The notes under the pieces were generated by a model, which saw only the letters and a program-made list of their open reading frames with translations, was not told where the DNA came from and did not search any database. Below are positions 18,098 through 26,148 of a DNA stretch of 64,000 bases, piece by piece. Both the position numbers and the translations under genes were made by a program. The stretch covers positions 2,666,001 to 2,730,000 of the forward strand of contig CBDEHK010000001.1 of the NCBI GenBank assembly GCA_965238305.1, given 5' to 3'. The stretch is from CBDCGJ01 sp965238305 (GTDB taxonomy: Bacteria; Pseudomonadota; Alphaproteobacteria; GCA-2731375). Numbering within the stretch: the first letter of the stretch is position 1; every line of letters starts with the position of its first letter.

Positions 18098-19567
18098 ATG
18101 ATGGAGATAACCGAGGCCTTAACCTTCGATGATGTTCTCCTAAAACCGGCCGCCTCCGATGTACTCCCTGCAGAAGCAGATACCAGCGCCCGCGTGACTC
18201 GGGATATTCAACTGGGTATCCCATTGATTTCAGCAGCGATGGACACGGTAACGGAGCATCAGATGGCAATCGCGATGGCGCAATTGGGTGGCATCGGCGT
18301 GGTCCACAAGAACATGACTATTGAACAGCAAGCCGACGAAGTTCGCCGGGTCAAAAGATATGAAGCCGGCATGGTCGTCGACCCAGTCACTATCTTTCCC
18401 GATCAGACTTTGGCGGACGCCTTGGCAATTATGGATCACCACAGTATTTCTGGCATTCCGGTAGTGCAGAGCGAGGACGGTAAATTGGTCGGCATCCTGA
18501 CCAATCGCGATGTTCGTTTCGCCAGCGACGATGCGCAGCCGGTCCGCGAATTGATGACCAAAGAAAATCTCGTGACCGTCAAAGACGGGGTCACGATGGC
18601 CGACGCAAAACGGCTGCTGCATCAAGCCCGGATCGAAAAATTACTGGTGGTCGATGATGACTATCGCTGCACCGGACTGATCACGGTGAAGGATATCGAA
18701 AAATCGCAAAATTATCCGACGGCGACCAAAGATGATCACGGCCGTCTGCGTGTGGCTGCGGCGTCTGGCGTCGGTGCGGATGGCCTTCAGCGGACTGAGG
18801 CCTTGTTGGAAGCCGGTGTCGATCTTGTTGTTATCGATACTGCGCACGGACATTCGGCGCGTGTTTTAGAGGCTGTCAATCAAGTCAAGAAGCTGAGCAA
18901 TTATAGTCAGGTCATTGCCGGCAACATCGCCACGGCGGAAGGTGCGAAGGCCTTGATCGATGCGGGCGCAGATGCGGTGAAAGTCGGGATCGGGCCCGGT
19001 TCGATCTGTACCACCCGGATCGTCGCCGGTGTCGGCATGCCGCAACTCACCGCTCTGCTGGAAGCAACTTCAGTATGTCAAAAGGTAGATGTGCCGGTGA
19101 TCGCCGATGGCGGCATCCGTTATTCCGGCGATTTGGCGAAAGCGATCGCGGCGGGTGCCGGCGCTGCGATGGTCGGGTCGTTATTGGCGGGCACGGAAGA
19201 AGCGCCGGGCGAAGTGTTTTTGTTTCAGGGCCGTTCGTTTAAAGCTTATCGCGGCATGGGCTCTTTGGGGGCGATGGCGCGCGGGTCCGCGGATCGTTAT
19301 TTTCAGGAAGAAATTCGTGAAACGCTCAAACTGGTGCCGGAAGGGATCGAAGGACGGGTCGATTACAAAGGGCCGGTCGCTGGTGTCATTCATCAACTGG
19401 TTGGCGGATTACGGGCCGCCATGGGCTATACCGGCAGCCCTACTTTACGGTCTTTGAGTGAGACCGGCCAATTTGTTCGCGTCAGTCAAGCCGGCGTCCG
19501 CGAAGGTCATGTTCACGATGTCCATATCACTCGCGAAGCGCCGAACTATCCCTTAAGCGGCAACTAA
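18098..19567 (+). CDS. guaB: IMP dehydrogenase
   Basis: Oxidises IMP to XMP with NAD+, the first committed step to GMP. The start is ATG 18098 (or the adjacent ATG 18101) because gaggag sits just upstream and the product then begins EITEALTFDDVLLKPAASDVLP as in all bacterial GuaB; the frame extends upstream to 18029 without a ribosome site. TIM barrel is split by a CBS-pair module at about residues 95-205. Active-site loop GPGSICTTRIVAGVGMPQ carries the nucleophilic Cys, and the flap and C-terminal GMGSLGAMARGSADRY are intact. 489 residues is normal. It precedes an rRNA methyltransferase, and guaA lies 2 kb further on. Confidence 0.97.
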   Translation: MMEITEALTFDDVLLKPAASDVLPAEADTSARVTRDIQLGIPLISAAMDTVTEHQMAIAMAQLGGIGVVHKNMTIEQQADEVRRVKRYEAGMVVDPVTIFPDQTLADALAIMDHHSISGIPVVQSEDGKLVGILTNRDVRFASDDAQPVRELMTKENLVTVKDGVTMADAKRLLHQARIEKLLVVDDDYRCTGLITVKDIEKSQNYPTATKDDHGRLRVAAASGVGADGLQRTEALLEAGVDLVVIDTAHGHSARVLEAVNQVKKLSNYSQVIAGNIATAEGAKALIDAGADAVKVGIGPGSICTTRIVAGVGMPQLTALLEATSVCQKVDVPVIADGGIRYSGDLAKAIAAGAGAAMVGSLLAGTEEAPGEVFLFQGRSFKAYRGMGSLGAMARGSADRYFQEEIRETLKLVPEGIEGRVDYKGPVAGVIHQLVGGLRAAMGYTGSPTLRSLSETGQFVRVSQAGVREGHVHDVHITREAPNYPLSGN

Positions 19568-19587
19568 CCGGAGTCAGGGGATAAATT

Positions 19588-20847
19588 ATGCGTCCAGATG
19601 CGCGCGTGCAAGCAGCGATCGAGATTATCGACCAAGTTTTGGCGGAGCAGACACCGGCTGACAAGATTGTCACGGACTATTTTCGCCAACGCCGTTACGC
19701 TGGTTCAAAAGATCGACGCGCCGTGCGCGAACAGGTCTATCGGGTGCTGCGATCGGCTGTTGAATTGCAATGGCGCGGTGCGGCAACAACCGGACGTGAT
19801 TTGCTGCTTCTGGAATTAAAGTTGCAGGAAACGTCCCCGGATGAGTTATCGGACCTGTTCTCCGGTGCTCAATATGCGCCCGAAAAATGTTCCGAAGAAG
19901 AAAAAACGCCTCTACATTTGGACGGGGATATACCGGACCATGTGCGGGGCAATTATCCAGATTGGTTGACACCGCACCTGCAGGCACGTTTCGGCGACCA
20001 AGTCGACAAAGAGATGCTGGCGATGAATGGTCGGGCGCCGCTAGATATCCGGGTGAATACTTTAAAGGCCGAGCGGTCAGAGATAATAGGCTGTCTTCAA
20101 GGTGACGGCGTTGAAGCTAAGCCTTGTAATGTTTCGCAATCCGGCATCCGTTGTTCGGACCATGTTCGATTGACCGATCACGCGATTTATCGTGATGGTC
20201 GGATTGAGATTCAAGACGAATCTTCTCAGATCGCAGTGCAAATCGCAAATCCGCAACCGGGCCAAACTGTGATTGATTTTGCGGCCGGCGCCGGCGGCAA
20301 AAGTCTGGCGTTGTCAGCGCATATGAATAACGAAGGAAAAATATTTGCCTTGGAAGTGGATAGTGAAAGGCTGCGGCGTTTGAAACCACGCGCCTTGCGT
20401 GCCGGTACTTCGATCATAGAATCGGTCAGGATCGGCGACGGGGATGACGACCGCTGGCTTGCGGCGCATGAAGGTGTGGCCGATCTTGTATTTCTCGACG
20501 CCCCGTGCTCGGGAACCGGAACTTGGCGACGTCAGGTCGAGCAGCGGCTGCGCTTTACGCAAAATGATCTGAACAAATATGTTCAGCTGCAAAAGCGTCT
20601 ATTGCCGCGCGCTTGGCGTTTGTTGAAGCCTGGCGGTGTCCTTTGTTATGCGACCTGCTCAATCTTATTGCCGGAAGACGAGGACCAAGTGACGGCTTTC
20701 TTGGATCAACACGATGACGCCTGTGCAATGGCTATTGAACAATCCTGGCATGACAAATTGAACACATCCGGGCATCAAATATTATTGACACCGGCCCGCC
20801 ACGAAACTGACGGGTTCTTTCTCGCGCGACTAGGTAAAAAGGCATAA
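19588..20847 (+). CDS. RsmB/NOP2-Sun family RNA m5C methyltransferase
   Basis: SAM-dependent 5-methylcytosine methyltransferase of 419 residues. The N-terminal 130 residues form a NusB-like helical region (RPDARVQAAIEIIDQVL and the FRQRRYAGSKDRRAVREQVY segment) and the rest is the catalytic Rossmann domain: SAM motif VIDFAAGAGGKSLAL, then LDAPCSGTGTWRR with Cys307 and CYATCSILLPEDED with Cys357, the pair of cysteines used in catalysis and product release. The target is probably 16S rRNA (as E. coli RsmB, m5C967), though RsmF-like specificity cannot be excluded. It lies 20 nt after guaB, an arrangement I recall from other Alphaproteobacteria. Confidence 0.88.
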   Translation: MRPDARVQAAIEIIDQVLAEQTPADKIVTDYFRQRRYAGSKDRRAVREQVYRVLRSAVELQWRGAATTGRDLLLLELKLQETSPDELSDLFSGAQYAPEKCSEEEKTPLHLDGDIPDHVRGNYPDWLTPHLQARFGDQVDKEMLAMNGRAPLDIRVNTLKAERSEIIGCLQGDGVEAKPCNVSQSGIRCSDHVRLTDHAIYRDGRIEIQDESSQIAVQIANPQPGQTVIDFAAGAGGKSLALSAHMNNEGKIFALEVDSERLRRLKPRALRAGTSIIESVRIGDGDDDRWLAAHEGVADLVFLDAPCSGTGTWRRQVEQRLRFTQNDLNKYVQLQKRLLPRAWRLLKPGGVLCYATCSILLPEDEDQVTAFLDQHDDACAMAIEQSWHDKLNTSGHQILLTPARHETDGFFLARLGKKA

Positions 20848-20938
20848 ACTTTTGTCAATTCGCTGTGAAAGCTAGCTGCGTAATCTGGTCAGCAAGGCTT
20901 TTGACGCGCTATAATCATTAGTAGGAATATTCATTAGG

Positions 20939-21415
20939 ATGAAGCTCATGCAAATTGTTCGTCTATTTACTCTTATATTTAGTATTTTTTTGATTTGCCC
21001 TTCAGTTTACGCAGCCGGTTCTTCTGAAGGTCCGACATCCAGCAGCAGCGCCGATAGCACAAACATCAGCACCGGTAAAAAAGCGATCGAAGACAAAGAT
21101 TGGAACAAGGCGATTGGTGCCTTCTTGATGGCCTTGGAAGCTGATCCGACAAATGCCGATGCGCATAATTACCTCGGCTATTCCTACCGCAATATCAAAC
21201 AATATGAAAAAGCCCTGCAGCACTATAAAGAAGCGTTAAACCTTAATCCGAAGCACAAAGGCGCCCATGAATATGTCGGCGAAACATATTTGGCATTGAA
21301 TGATCTCCAGTCGGCGAAAAAACATTTGGCGGCGCTCGATAAGATTTGCCTATTTGGTTGTGAAGAATATGACGAATTGAAAGACGCGGTCGAAAAATAC
21401 GAAAAAGAAAATTAA
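20939..21415 (+). CDS. Periplasmic TPR protein
   Basis: A 158-residue exported protein. The N-terminus is a clear signal peptide (IVRLFTLIFSIFLICPSVYAAG, cleavage probably after the first Ala of the YAA segment), followed by a Ser-rich linker and two to three tetratricopeptide repeats: WNKAIGAFLMALEADPTNADAHNYLGYSYRN-type units between about residues 55 and 130. Two Cys near the C-terminus (KICLFGCEEYDEL) could form a disulfide. A TATAAT box lies at 20910-20915, about 25 nt upstream of the start. ATG 20948 is an alternative start. Partner proteins unknown; it sits between two purine-pathway gene blocks. Confidence 0.85.
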   Translation: MKLMQIVRLFTLIFSIFLICPSVYAAGSSEGPTSSSSADSTNISTGKKAIEDKDWNKAIGAFLMALEADPTNADAHNYLGYSYRNIKQYEKALQHYKEALNLNPKHKGAHEYVGETYLALNDLQSAKKHLAALDKICLFGCEEYDELKDAVEKYEKEN

Positions 21416-21535
21416 GCATCCGATTCGTCACGTTTACCTGCCCTGTCTCACCAGATAACCCGCCGCAATCGTCATGTCGCGCTGGAGTTTGCTAAACCGC
21501 TAGACAGCTGCCGGGCCGGCGGATAATTTGCCGCC

Positions 21536-23083
21536 ATGACAGATCGCATCCTCATTCTAGACTTTGGTTCTCAAGTCACCCAGTTAATCGCCCGTCGTGT
21601 TCGTGAAGCGGGCGTTTATTGTGAAATCGTGCCTTATTTCAACGGTGCAGAATTCGTTAAAAAATTCGACCCGAAGGCAATTATTCTTTCGGGTGGCCCG
21701 GCTTCGGTGACGGCGGAGGATACGCCGCGCGTGCCAGACAGGATATTCGAGCTCGATCTGCCGATCCTGGGTATTTGCTACGGCGAACAGGCGATTTGCG
21801 CCCAGACCGGTGGCGAAGTGGTGTTATCGAGCGAACGGGAATTTGGCCGTGCTGATCTGACGATTACCGACGATTGCCTATTGTTTGACGGGCTTTGGCA
21901 TAAAGGCAGCAGCCATCGTGTATGGATGAGCCATGGGGACAAGATCAACGCCATGCCGCCAGGTTTCCGGGTGGTTGGCATCAGCGATAACGCACCCTTT
22001 GCCGCGATTGCCAACGATGAGAAAAAAATCTTCGGGGTGCAGTTTCACCCGGAAGTCGTGCACACGCCCGACGGCGCTAAGTTGCTGGCGAATTTTGTCC
22101 ATAATGTCGCGGGCTGCGCTGGCGACTGGACGATGGCCGCTTTCAAAGATCAGGCAATTACCCAGATCCGCGATCAGGTCGGCGACGGCAAAGTTATCTG
22201 TGGTTTGTCCGGCGGTGTCGATTCTTCCGTTGTCGCAGTTCTGCTGCATGAGGCGATCGGCGAGCAGTTGACCTGCGTTTTTGTCGATCACGGCATGCTT
22301 CGCTTGGGGGAGGCGGATGAAGTCGTGCGCCTGTTCAGCGATCATTATAATATTCCACTGATCCATCATGATGCCAGCGACTTATTTTTGGGTAAGTTGG
22401 AAGGGATTGACGATCCGGAACAAAAACGAAAAATCATTGGTGGCACTTTCATCGATGTTTTTGAACATGAAGCAAAAGTCCTGGGCGGCGCCGATTTTCT
22501 CGCTCAAGGCACGCTCTATCCGGACGTGATTGAAAGTGTGTCCGCCTTAGGGGGCCCTAGCGTCACCATTAAATCGCATCACAATGTCGGCGGTTTGCCG
22601 GAACGCATGAATATGACCTTGGTCGAGCCGGTCAGGGAATTGTTCAAGGACGAGGTCCGGGAATTGGGCCGTGAACTGGGCTTGCCGGAAAGTCTGGTCG
22701 GTCGACATCCCTTTCCAGGGCCGGGATTAGCGATCCGGATGCCGGGTGCGATCACGCGGGAGAAGTTAGACCTGCTGCGAAAAGCGGATGCGGTTTATAT
22801 CGATGAAATTCGCAAATCCGGCCTCTATGATGAAATTTGGCAGGCCTTCACGGTTTTGCTGCCGGTTCGCACCGTCGGCGTCATGGGGGACGCCCGGACT
22901 TACGACTATGCCTGCGCCATCCGCGCCGTGACCTCCACCGACGGCATGACGGCGGATTATTACCCCTTTGAGCATGACTTTTTGGGGCGCGTGGCGACAA
23001 GAATAATTAATGAGGTCAAGGGTATTAACCGGGTTACTTACGATATCACTTCAAAACCACCCGGCACCATCGAGTGGGAATAG
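21536..23083 (+). CDS. guaA: GMP synthase (glutamine-hydrolysing)
   Basis: Converts XMP, ATP and glutamine to GMP. The 515-residue protein has the class I amidotransferase domain first (LDFGSQVTQLIARRVRE, nucleophile Cys in ILGICYGEQ, and the His/Glu of VQFHPEVVHT), then the ATP-pyrophosphatase P-loop GLSGGVDSSVVAVLL at about residue 220, and a C-terminal dimerisation domain ending KPPGTIEWE, the universal GuaA tail. The residue after GICYG is Glu, where Met or Leu is commonest. Together with guaB it completes IMP to GMP. Confidence 0.97.
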   Translation: MTDRILILDFGSQVTQLIARRVREAGVYCEIVPYFNGAEFVKKFDPKAIILSGGPASVTAEDTPRVPDRIFELDLPILGICYGEQAICAQTGGEVVLSSEREFGRADLTITDDCLLFDGLWHKGSSHRVWMSHGDKINAMPPGFRVVGISDNAPFAAIANDEKKIFGVQFHPEVVHTPDGAKLLANFVHNVAGCAGDWTMAAFKDQAITQIRDQVGDGKVICGLSGGVDSSVVAVLLHEAIGEQLTCVFVDHGMLRLGEADEVVRLFSDHYNIPLIHHDASDLFLGKLEGIDDPEQKRKIIGGTFIDVFEHEAKVLGGADFLAQGTLYPDVIESVSALGGPSVTIKSHHNVGGLPERMNMTLVEPVRELFKDEVRELGRELGLPESLVGRHPFPGPGLAIRMPGAITREKLDLLRKADAVYIDEIRKSGLYDEIWQAFTVLLPVRTVGVMGDARTYDYACAIRAVTSTDGMTADYYPFEHDFLGRVATRIINEVKGINRVTYDITSKPPGTIEWE

Positions 23084-23166
23084 ATGATCGTTGTTCCGCG
23101 GTTCTTGGTCGCAAATGGTTCAAATATCTCGACAATCAATAAATTTCGCGGCGGGCCTTTAAATTT

Positions 23167-23193
23167 AATACCTGAGTAATATGTTTAGGTATT
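23167..23193. promoter_or_regulatory. Inverted repeat upstream of the GST gene
   Basis: Arms AATACCT (23167-23173) and AGGTATT (23187-23193), perfect over 7 nt with 13 nt between, 35 bp before the GST start. The spacing suits an operator for a dimeric regulator. No regulator gene is adjacent, so this is inference. Confidence 0.35.
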
Positions 23194-23227
23194 GGAGATA
23201 ACCGCATAACAATTGATCGGAGCGACG

Positions 23228-23923
23228 ATGAACAAACCCTATGACGTCTATTATTGGCCGACCCCGAACGGCTGGAAAGTAACTATTTTGCTGGAGGAAT
23301 TGGGGGTTCCCTATAATGTCGTCCCGGTCAATATCGGCAAGGGCGAACAATTCGACCCGAATTTCCTAAAAATTGGCCCCAACAACCGCATGCCGGTGCT
23401 GGTCGATCATCAGCCGGTGGATAGTGGCTTGCCGATTAGCATTTTTGAAAGCGGCGCTATTCTGCAATATCTGGCGGAAAAACATGGCCAATACTGGCCG
23501 CAAGATGCCCGCGGCAAAGCCGAAGTTTCGCAATGGTTATTCTGGCAGATGGGTGGCCTTGGCCCGATGGCCGGGCAGGCGCATCATTTTCGCGGGTATT
23601 CAGATGAAAAAATTACTTATGCCATCGACCGTTATACCGATGAAGTGAACCGTCTTTATGGGGTGATGAACAGGCGTCTGGCGGACCGAGAATTTTTGGC
23701 GGGCGACTATTCTATCGCCGATATGGCTTGCTGGGGCTGGGTCCTTCCTTATGAACGCCAGGGCCAAGATTTGAACGATTTCCCAAATCTGAAACGCTGG
23801 TTCGAGACCATGAGCGCGCGCCCGGCTGTGGCTAAGGGCAAGGACGTACTCTCCGGTCTTCGTCGCCCCGGCGGCATGAGCGAAGAGGAAAAGAAAGTTT
23901 TATTTGGCCAACGCGCCAGTTAG
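23228..23923 (+). CDS. Glutathione S-transferase, YfcG/YghU-like
   Basis: A 231-residue thioredoxin-fold transferase. ATG 23228 is preferred over TTG 23213 (which lies inside the ribosome-site region cggagcg). The N-terminal domain has YYWPTPNGWKVTILLEELGVPY, then NIGKGEQFDPNFLKIGPNNRMPVLVD and FESGAILQYLAEKHG, all typical of the E. coli YfcG/YghU (Nu-class) group, whose members act as glutathione-dependent disulfide reductases or peroxidases using a Thr/Asn pair instead of Tyr. The C-terminal helical domain contains FLAGDYSIADMACWGWV. It starts a run of co-oriented genes continuing into nitrile hydratase. Confidence 0.92.
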   Translation: MNKPYDVYYWPTPNGWKVTILLEELGVPYNVVPVNIGKGEQFDPNFLKIGPNNRMPVLVDHQPVDSGLPISIFESGAILQYLAEKHGQYWPQDARGKAEVSQWLFWQMGGLGPMAGQAHHFRGYSDEKITYAIDRYTDEVNRLYGVMNRRLADREFLAGDYSIADMACWGWVLPYERQGQDLNDFPNLKRWFETMSARPAVAKGKDVLSGLRRPGGMSEEEKKVLFGQRAS

Positions 23924-23958
23924 AATGGATTTCATCGTTGCGGAATTGGGTGAGGGGC

Positions 23959-24438
23959 ATGACATTATTTTTGGCAGCACTTTTCGTGCTTATCGTCGCT
24001 GGGCTGCTTTATGTCCGGTTTTACTCGCCGAGCGTGCCCGTCACTGATTTCGCGGCTCTGAGCCTAAAGGACAGTCCCAATCAATATCTGATTTGTCCGC
24101 GTGAATTGTGCGAGCATAGTCTTGGACAGAGCCCGGTATATGACCTATCAGCTGGCGAATTGAATGAAAAAATACGCCAGTTTGTCACGCAAAAGCCGCG
24201 TATCACGGTTGTAAACACTGCCGCGGAAAATCAACAACTCCACTTTATTCAGCGTAGTCGACTGTTTGCATTTCCCGATTTGATCACCATTCAGGTGCTC
24301 GACCATGGTGACGGGCAGTCGACTTTGGCGATCTACAGTCGCGCTGTTTATGGCCGCAAGGATTTTGGTGTCAATAAGTCCCGCATCGATCGCTGGTTGG
24401 AACAGTTTACGCGCGAGGTTGCCACATCCGCGGGATAG
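23959..24438 (+). CDS. DUF1499 family membrane-anchored protein
   Basis: About 159 residues. ATG 23959 is favoured by the gtgagggg just before it; the frame is open to a TTG at 23938. A single N-terminal membrane segment (LFLAALFVLIVAGLLYVRFY) is followed by a soluble domain ending in IYSRAVYGRKDFGVNKSRIDRWL, the characteristic DUF1499 (PF07386) tail. Function of the family is unknown. Two Cys in LICPRELCEH may pair in the periplasm if the domain is exported. It lies between the GST and nitrile hydratase genes in what appears to be one transcript. Confidence 0.8.
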   Translation: MTLFLAALFVLIVAGLLYVRFYSPSVPVTDFAALSLKDSPNQYLICPRELCEHSLGQSPVYDLSAGELNEKIRQFVTQKPRITVVNTAAENQQLHFIQRSRLFAFPDLITIQVLDHGDGQSTLAIYSRAVYGRKDFGVNKSRIDRWLEQFTREVATSAG

Positions 24439-24444
24439 CGCTTA

Positions 24445-24472
24445 TTCTCTGATCAGACGCGAGGACAGAGAA
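24445..24472 (+). promoter_or_regulatory. Hairpin overlapping the nitrile hydratase alpha ribosome site
   Basis: Arms TTCTCTG (24445-24451) and CAGAGAA (24466-24472), perfect 7-bp stem, 14-nt loop. The 3' arm ends inside the aagga Shine-Dalgarno (24471-24475) of the alpha subunit, so folding could limit its translation. Inference. Confidence 0.4.
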
Positions 24473-24482
24473 GGATACCCGG

Positions 24483-25097
24483 ATGAGCGATCATACTCAT
24501 GACCACAGCCATCTAAGCGACACCGAACTTCGGGTGCGCACACTCGAATCACTATTGACCGAAAAAGGCTATGTTGACCCGGCGGCGCTGGATATCCTGA
24601 TCGAAACTTACGAAACCAAAGTCGGTCCTAGAAACGGCGCCCAGGTGGTGGCGAAAGCCTGGACCGACAGCAGTTACAAAAACTGGCTTTTGCAAGACAC
24701 TGCACAAGCGATCATGTCGCTTGGCTATGAAGGTCGCCAGGGTGAACATATGGTTGTGGTCGAGAATACACCTGAAATCCATAATGTCGTGGTCTGCACC
24801 CTTTGTTCCTGTTATCCCTGGCCAGTCTTAGGCCTGCCGCCGGTTTGGTATAAATCGTCGCCCTACCGCTCCCGTGTGGTGATCGATCCACGTGGTGTTT
24901 TGCGGGAATTTGGCACGGAAATTCCAGTTGAAGTCGAAGTCCGGGTTTGGGATTCAACGTCGGAAATGCGCTATCTTGTGCTACCGGAACGACCCGACGG
25001 CACCGAAAACATGAGTGCGGAAGAATTACAAGAATTGGTCACCCGAGATTCCATGATTGGGGTTAAAAAAGCCCTGTCACCAACGGCAAAGGCTTAG
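24483..25097 (+). CDS. nthA: Nitrile hydratase alpha subunit, cobalt type
   Basis: Metal-binding subunit of nitrile hydratase, which adds water to R-CN to give the amide. The metal site is VCTLCSCYPWP with Cys105, Cys108, Ser109 and Cys110; the Thr in CTLC marks the Co(III) class, Ser marking the Fe(III) class. 204 residues is normal. The N-terminus is His-rich (DHTHDHSH), which might help metal capture. The beta subunit starts 2 nt after its stop and an accessory gene follows, the standard Co-type order alpha-beta-activator. Related thiocyanate hydrolases have a separate third subunit, not seen here. Confidence 0.95.
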   Translation: MSDHTHDHSHLSDTELRVRTLESLLTEKGYVDPAALDILIETYETKVGPRNGAQVVAKAWTDSSYKNWLLQDTAQAIMSLGYEGRQGEHMVVVENTPEIHNVVVCTLCSCYPWPVLGLPPVWYKSSPYRSRVVIDPRGVLREFGTEIPVEVEVRVWDSTSEMRYLVLPERPDGTENMSAEELQELVTRDSMIGVKKALSPTAKA

Positions 25098-25099
25098 TT

Positions 25100-25768
25100 A
25101 TGGTCAACGGTGTACACGATATGGGGGGCATTCACGGGCTAGGGCCGGTGGAAGAGGAACCCGACGAACCCTTGTTCCATGCCGAATGGGAACGTCGCGC
25201 TTTTGCCCTAACCCTGGCGATGGGGACGAGCGGTAAATGGAATATTGATAGCGGCCGGTATGCTCGCGAAATGATGCCGGGACCGGAATATCTCACCACC
25301 AGCTATTACGAACATTGGCTTTTTGGGTTGGAGCAGTTGCTGCTGGAAAATGGTTTTATCGTTGGTACGGAATTAGAAAGCGGTATCGTTGATCCAAAAC
25401 AGACCAACGTATCGGATGCACGACTACTAAGGGCAGACGCCGTTGAAAAAGTCCTCACCAAAGGCGGCAGTTCGTTTCGCGAAGCCGATGTAACGCCCGG
25501 CTTCGATATCGGTGAGGTCGTTCGGGTGATAAACCGCAACCCACTTGGCCACACCCGGGCGCCACGTTATGTTCGGGGTCGCCAAGGCGTCATCGAGCGT
25601 ATCCACGGCATCATGGTCTATCCGGATACGAATGCCATGGGCGAAGGGGAGCAGCCACATTATTGTTACAATGTGCGATTTTCCGCACACGAACTTTGGG
25701 GCGACGGGGCCTCAACCCACGACAGTGTATATGTCGATTTGTGGGAAAGTTATTTGGTGTCGATGTAA
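25100..25768 (+). CDS. nthB: Nitrile hydratase beta subunit
   Basis: Partner subunit of 222 residues that covers the active site and supplies the two arginines contacting the modified cysteines. It starts VNGVHDMGGIHGLGPVEEE, the family N-terminus, has EHWLFGLEQLLLENG, and ends with the SH3-like domain: VIERIHGIMVYPDTNA and YNVRFSAHELWGD. The gene is 2 nt from nthA and its stop overlaps the next start (TAATG), so the three products are likely made in step. It acts in the cytoplasm as an alpha-beta heterodimer or tetramer. Confidence 0.95.
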   Translation: MVNGVHDMGGIHGLGPVEEEPDEPLFHAEWERRAFALTLAMGTSGKWNIDSGRYAREMMPGPEYLTTSYYEHWLFGLEQLLLENGFIVGTELESGIVDPKQTNVSDARLLRADAVEKVLTKGGSSFREADVTPGFDIGEVVRVINRNPLGHTRAPRYVRGRQGVIERIHGIMVYPDTNAMGEGEQPHYCYNVRFSAHELWGDGASTHDSVYVDLWESYLVSM

Positions 25769-26148
25769 TGGCAGCCTCGCCGAATTTGGAACTACTGCCC
25801 GCACTGCCTGTCGATGACAATGGCCCGATTTTTGCGGAACCTTGGCAGGCGCACGCCTTTGCCATGACATTGAAGTTACACGAGGCCGGAAAGTTCACTT
25901 GGGAGGAATGGGCGATGACCCTTGCAGCGGAAATAGATGCGGCGAAAGCAGCCGGTGATCCGGATTTAGGGGATACCTATTATCTCCATTGGCTAGCCGC
26001 GTTGGAAGGCTTGATCAGATCGAAAAATATCTTGTCCACTGACGAACTCAGCCAGCGCAAAGCGGCGTGGCAGGCTGCTGCGGACGCCACACCACATGGT
26101 GAACCAATTGTCCTGCAAGACAACGTGGGGCAATTGACGATTGGCTGA
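25768..26148 (+). CDS. Nitrile hydratase accessory (activator) protein
   Basis: A 126-residue protein resembling the N-terminal part of the beta subunit (LPALPVDDNGPIFAEPWQAHAFAMTLKLHEAGKFTWEEWA and YYLHWLAALEGLI). Such small beta-like proteins (p14K, NhlE) act in cobalt-type enzymes as self-subunit-swapping chaperones that deliver the metal-loaded, oxidised alpha subunit (family knowledge). ATG 25768 overlaps the beta stop by one base. The 3' end overlaps the next gene by 8 nt, tying that membrane protein to this operon. Confidence 0.88.
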   Translation: MAASPNLELLPALPVDDNGPIFAEPWQAHAFAMTLKLHEAGKFTWEEWAMTLAAEIDAAKAAGDPDLGDTYYLHWLAALEGLIRSKNILSTDELSQRKAAWQAAADATPHGEPIVLQDNVGQLTIG

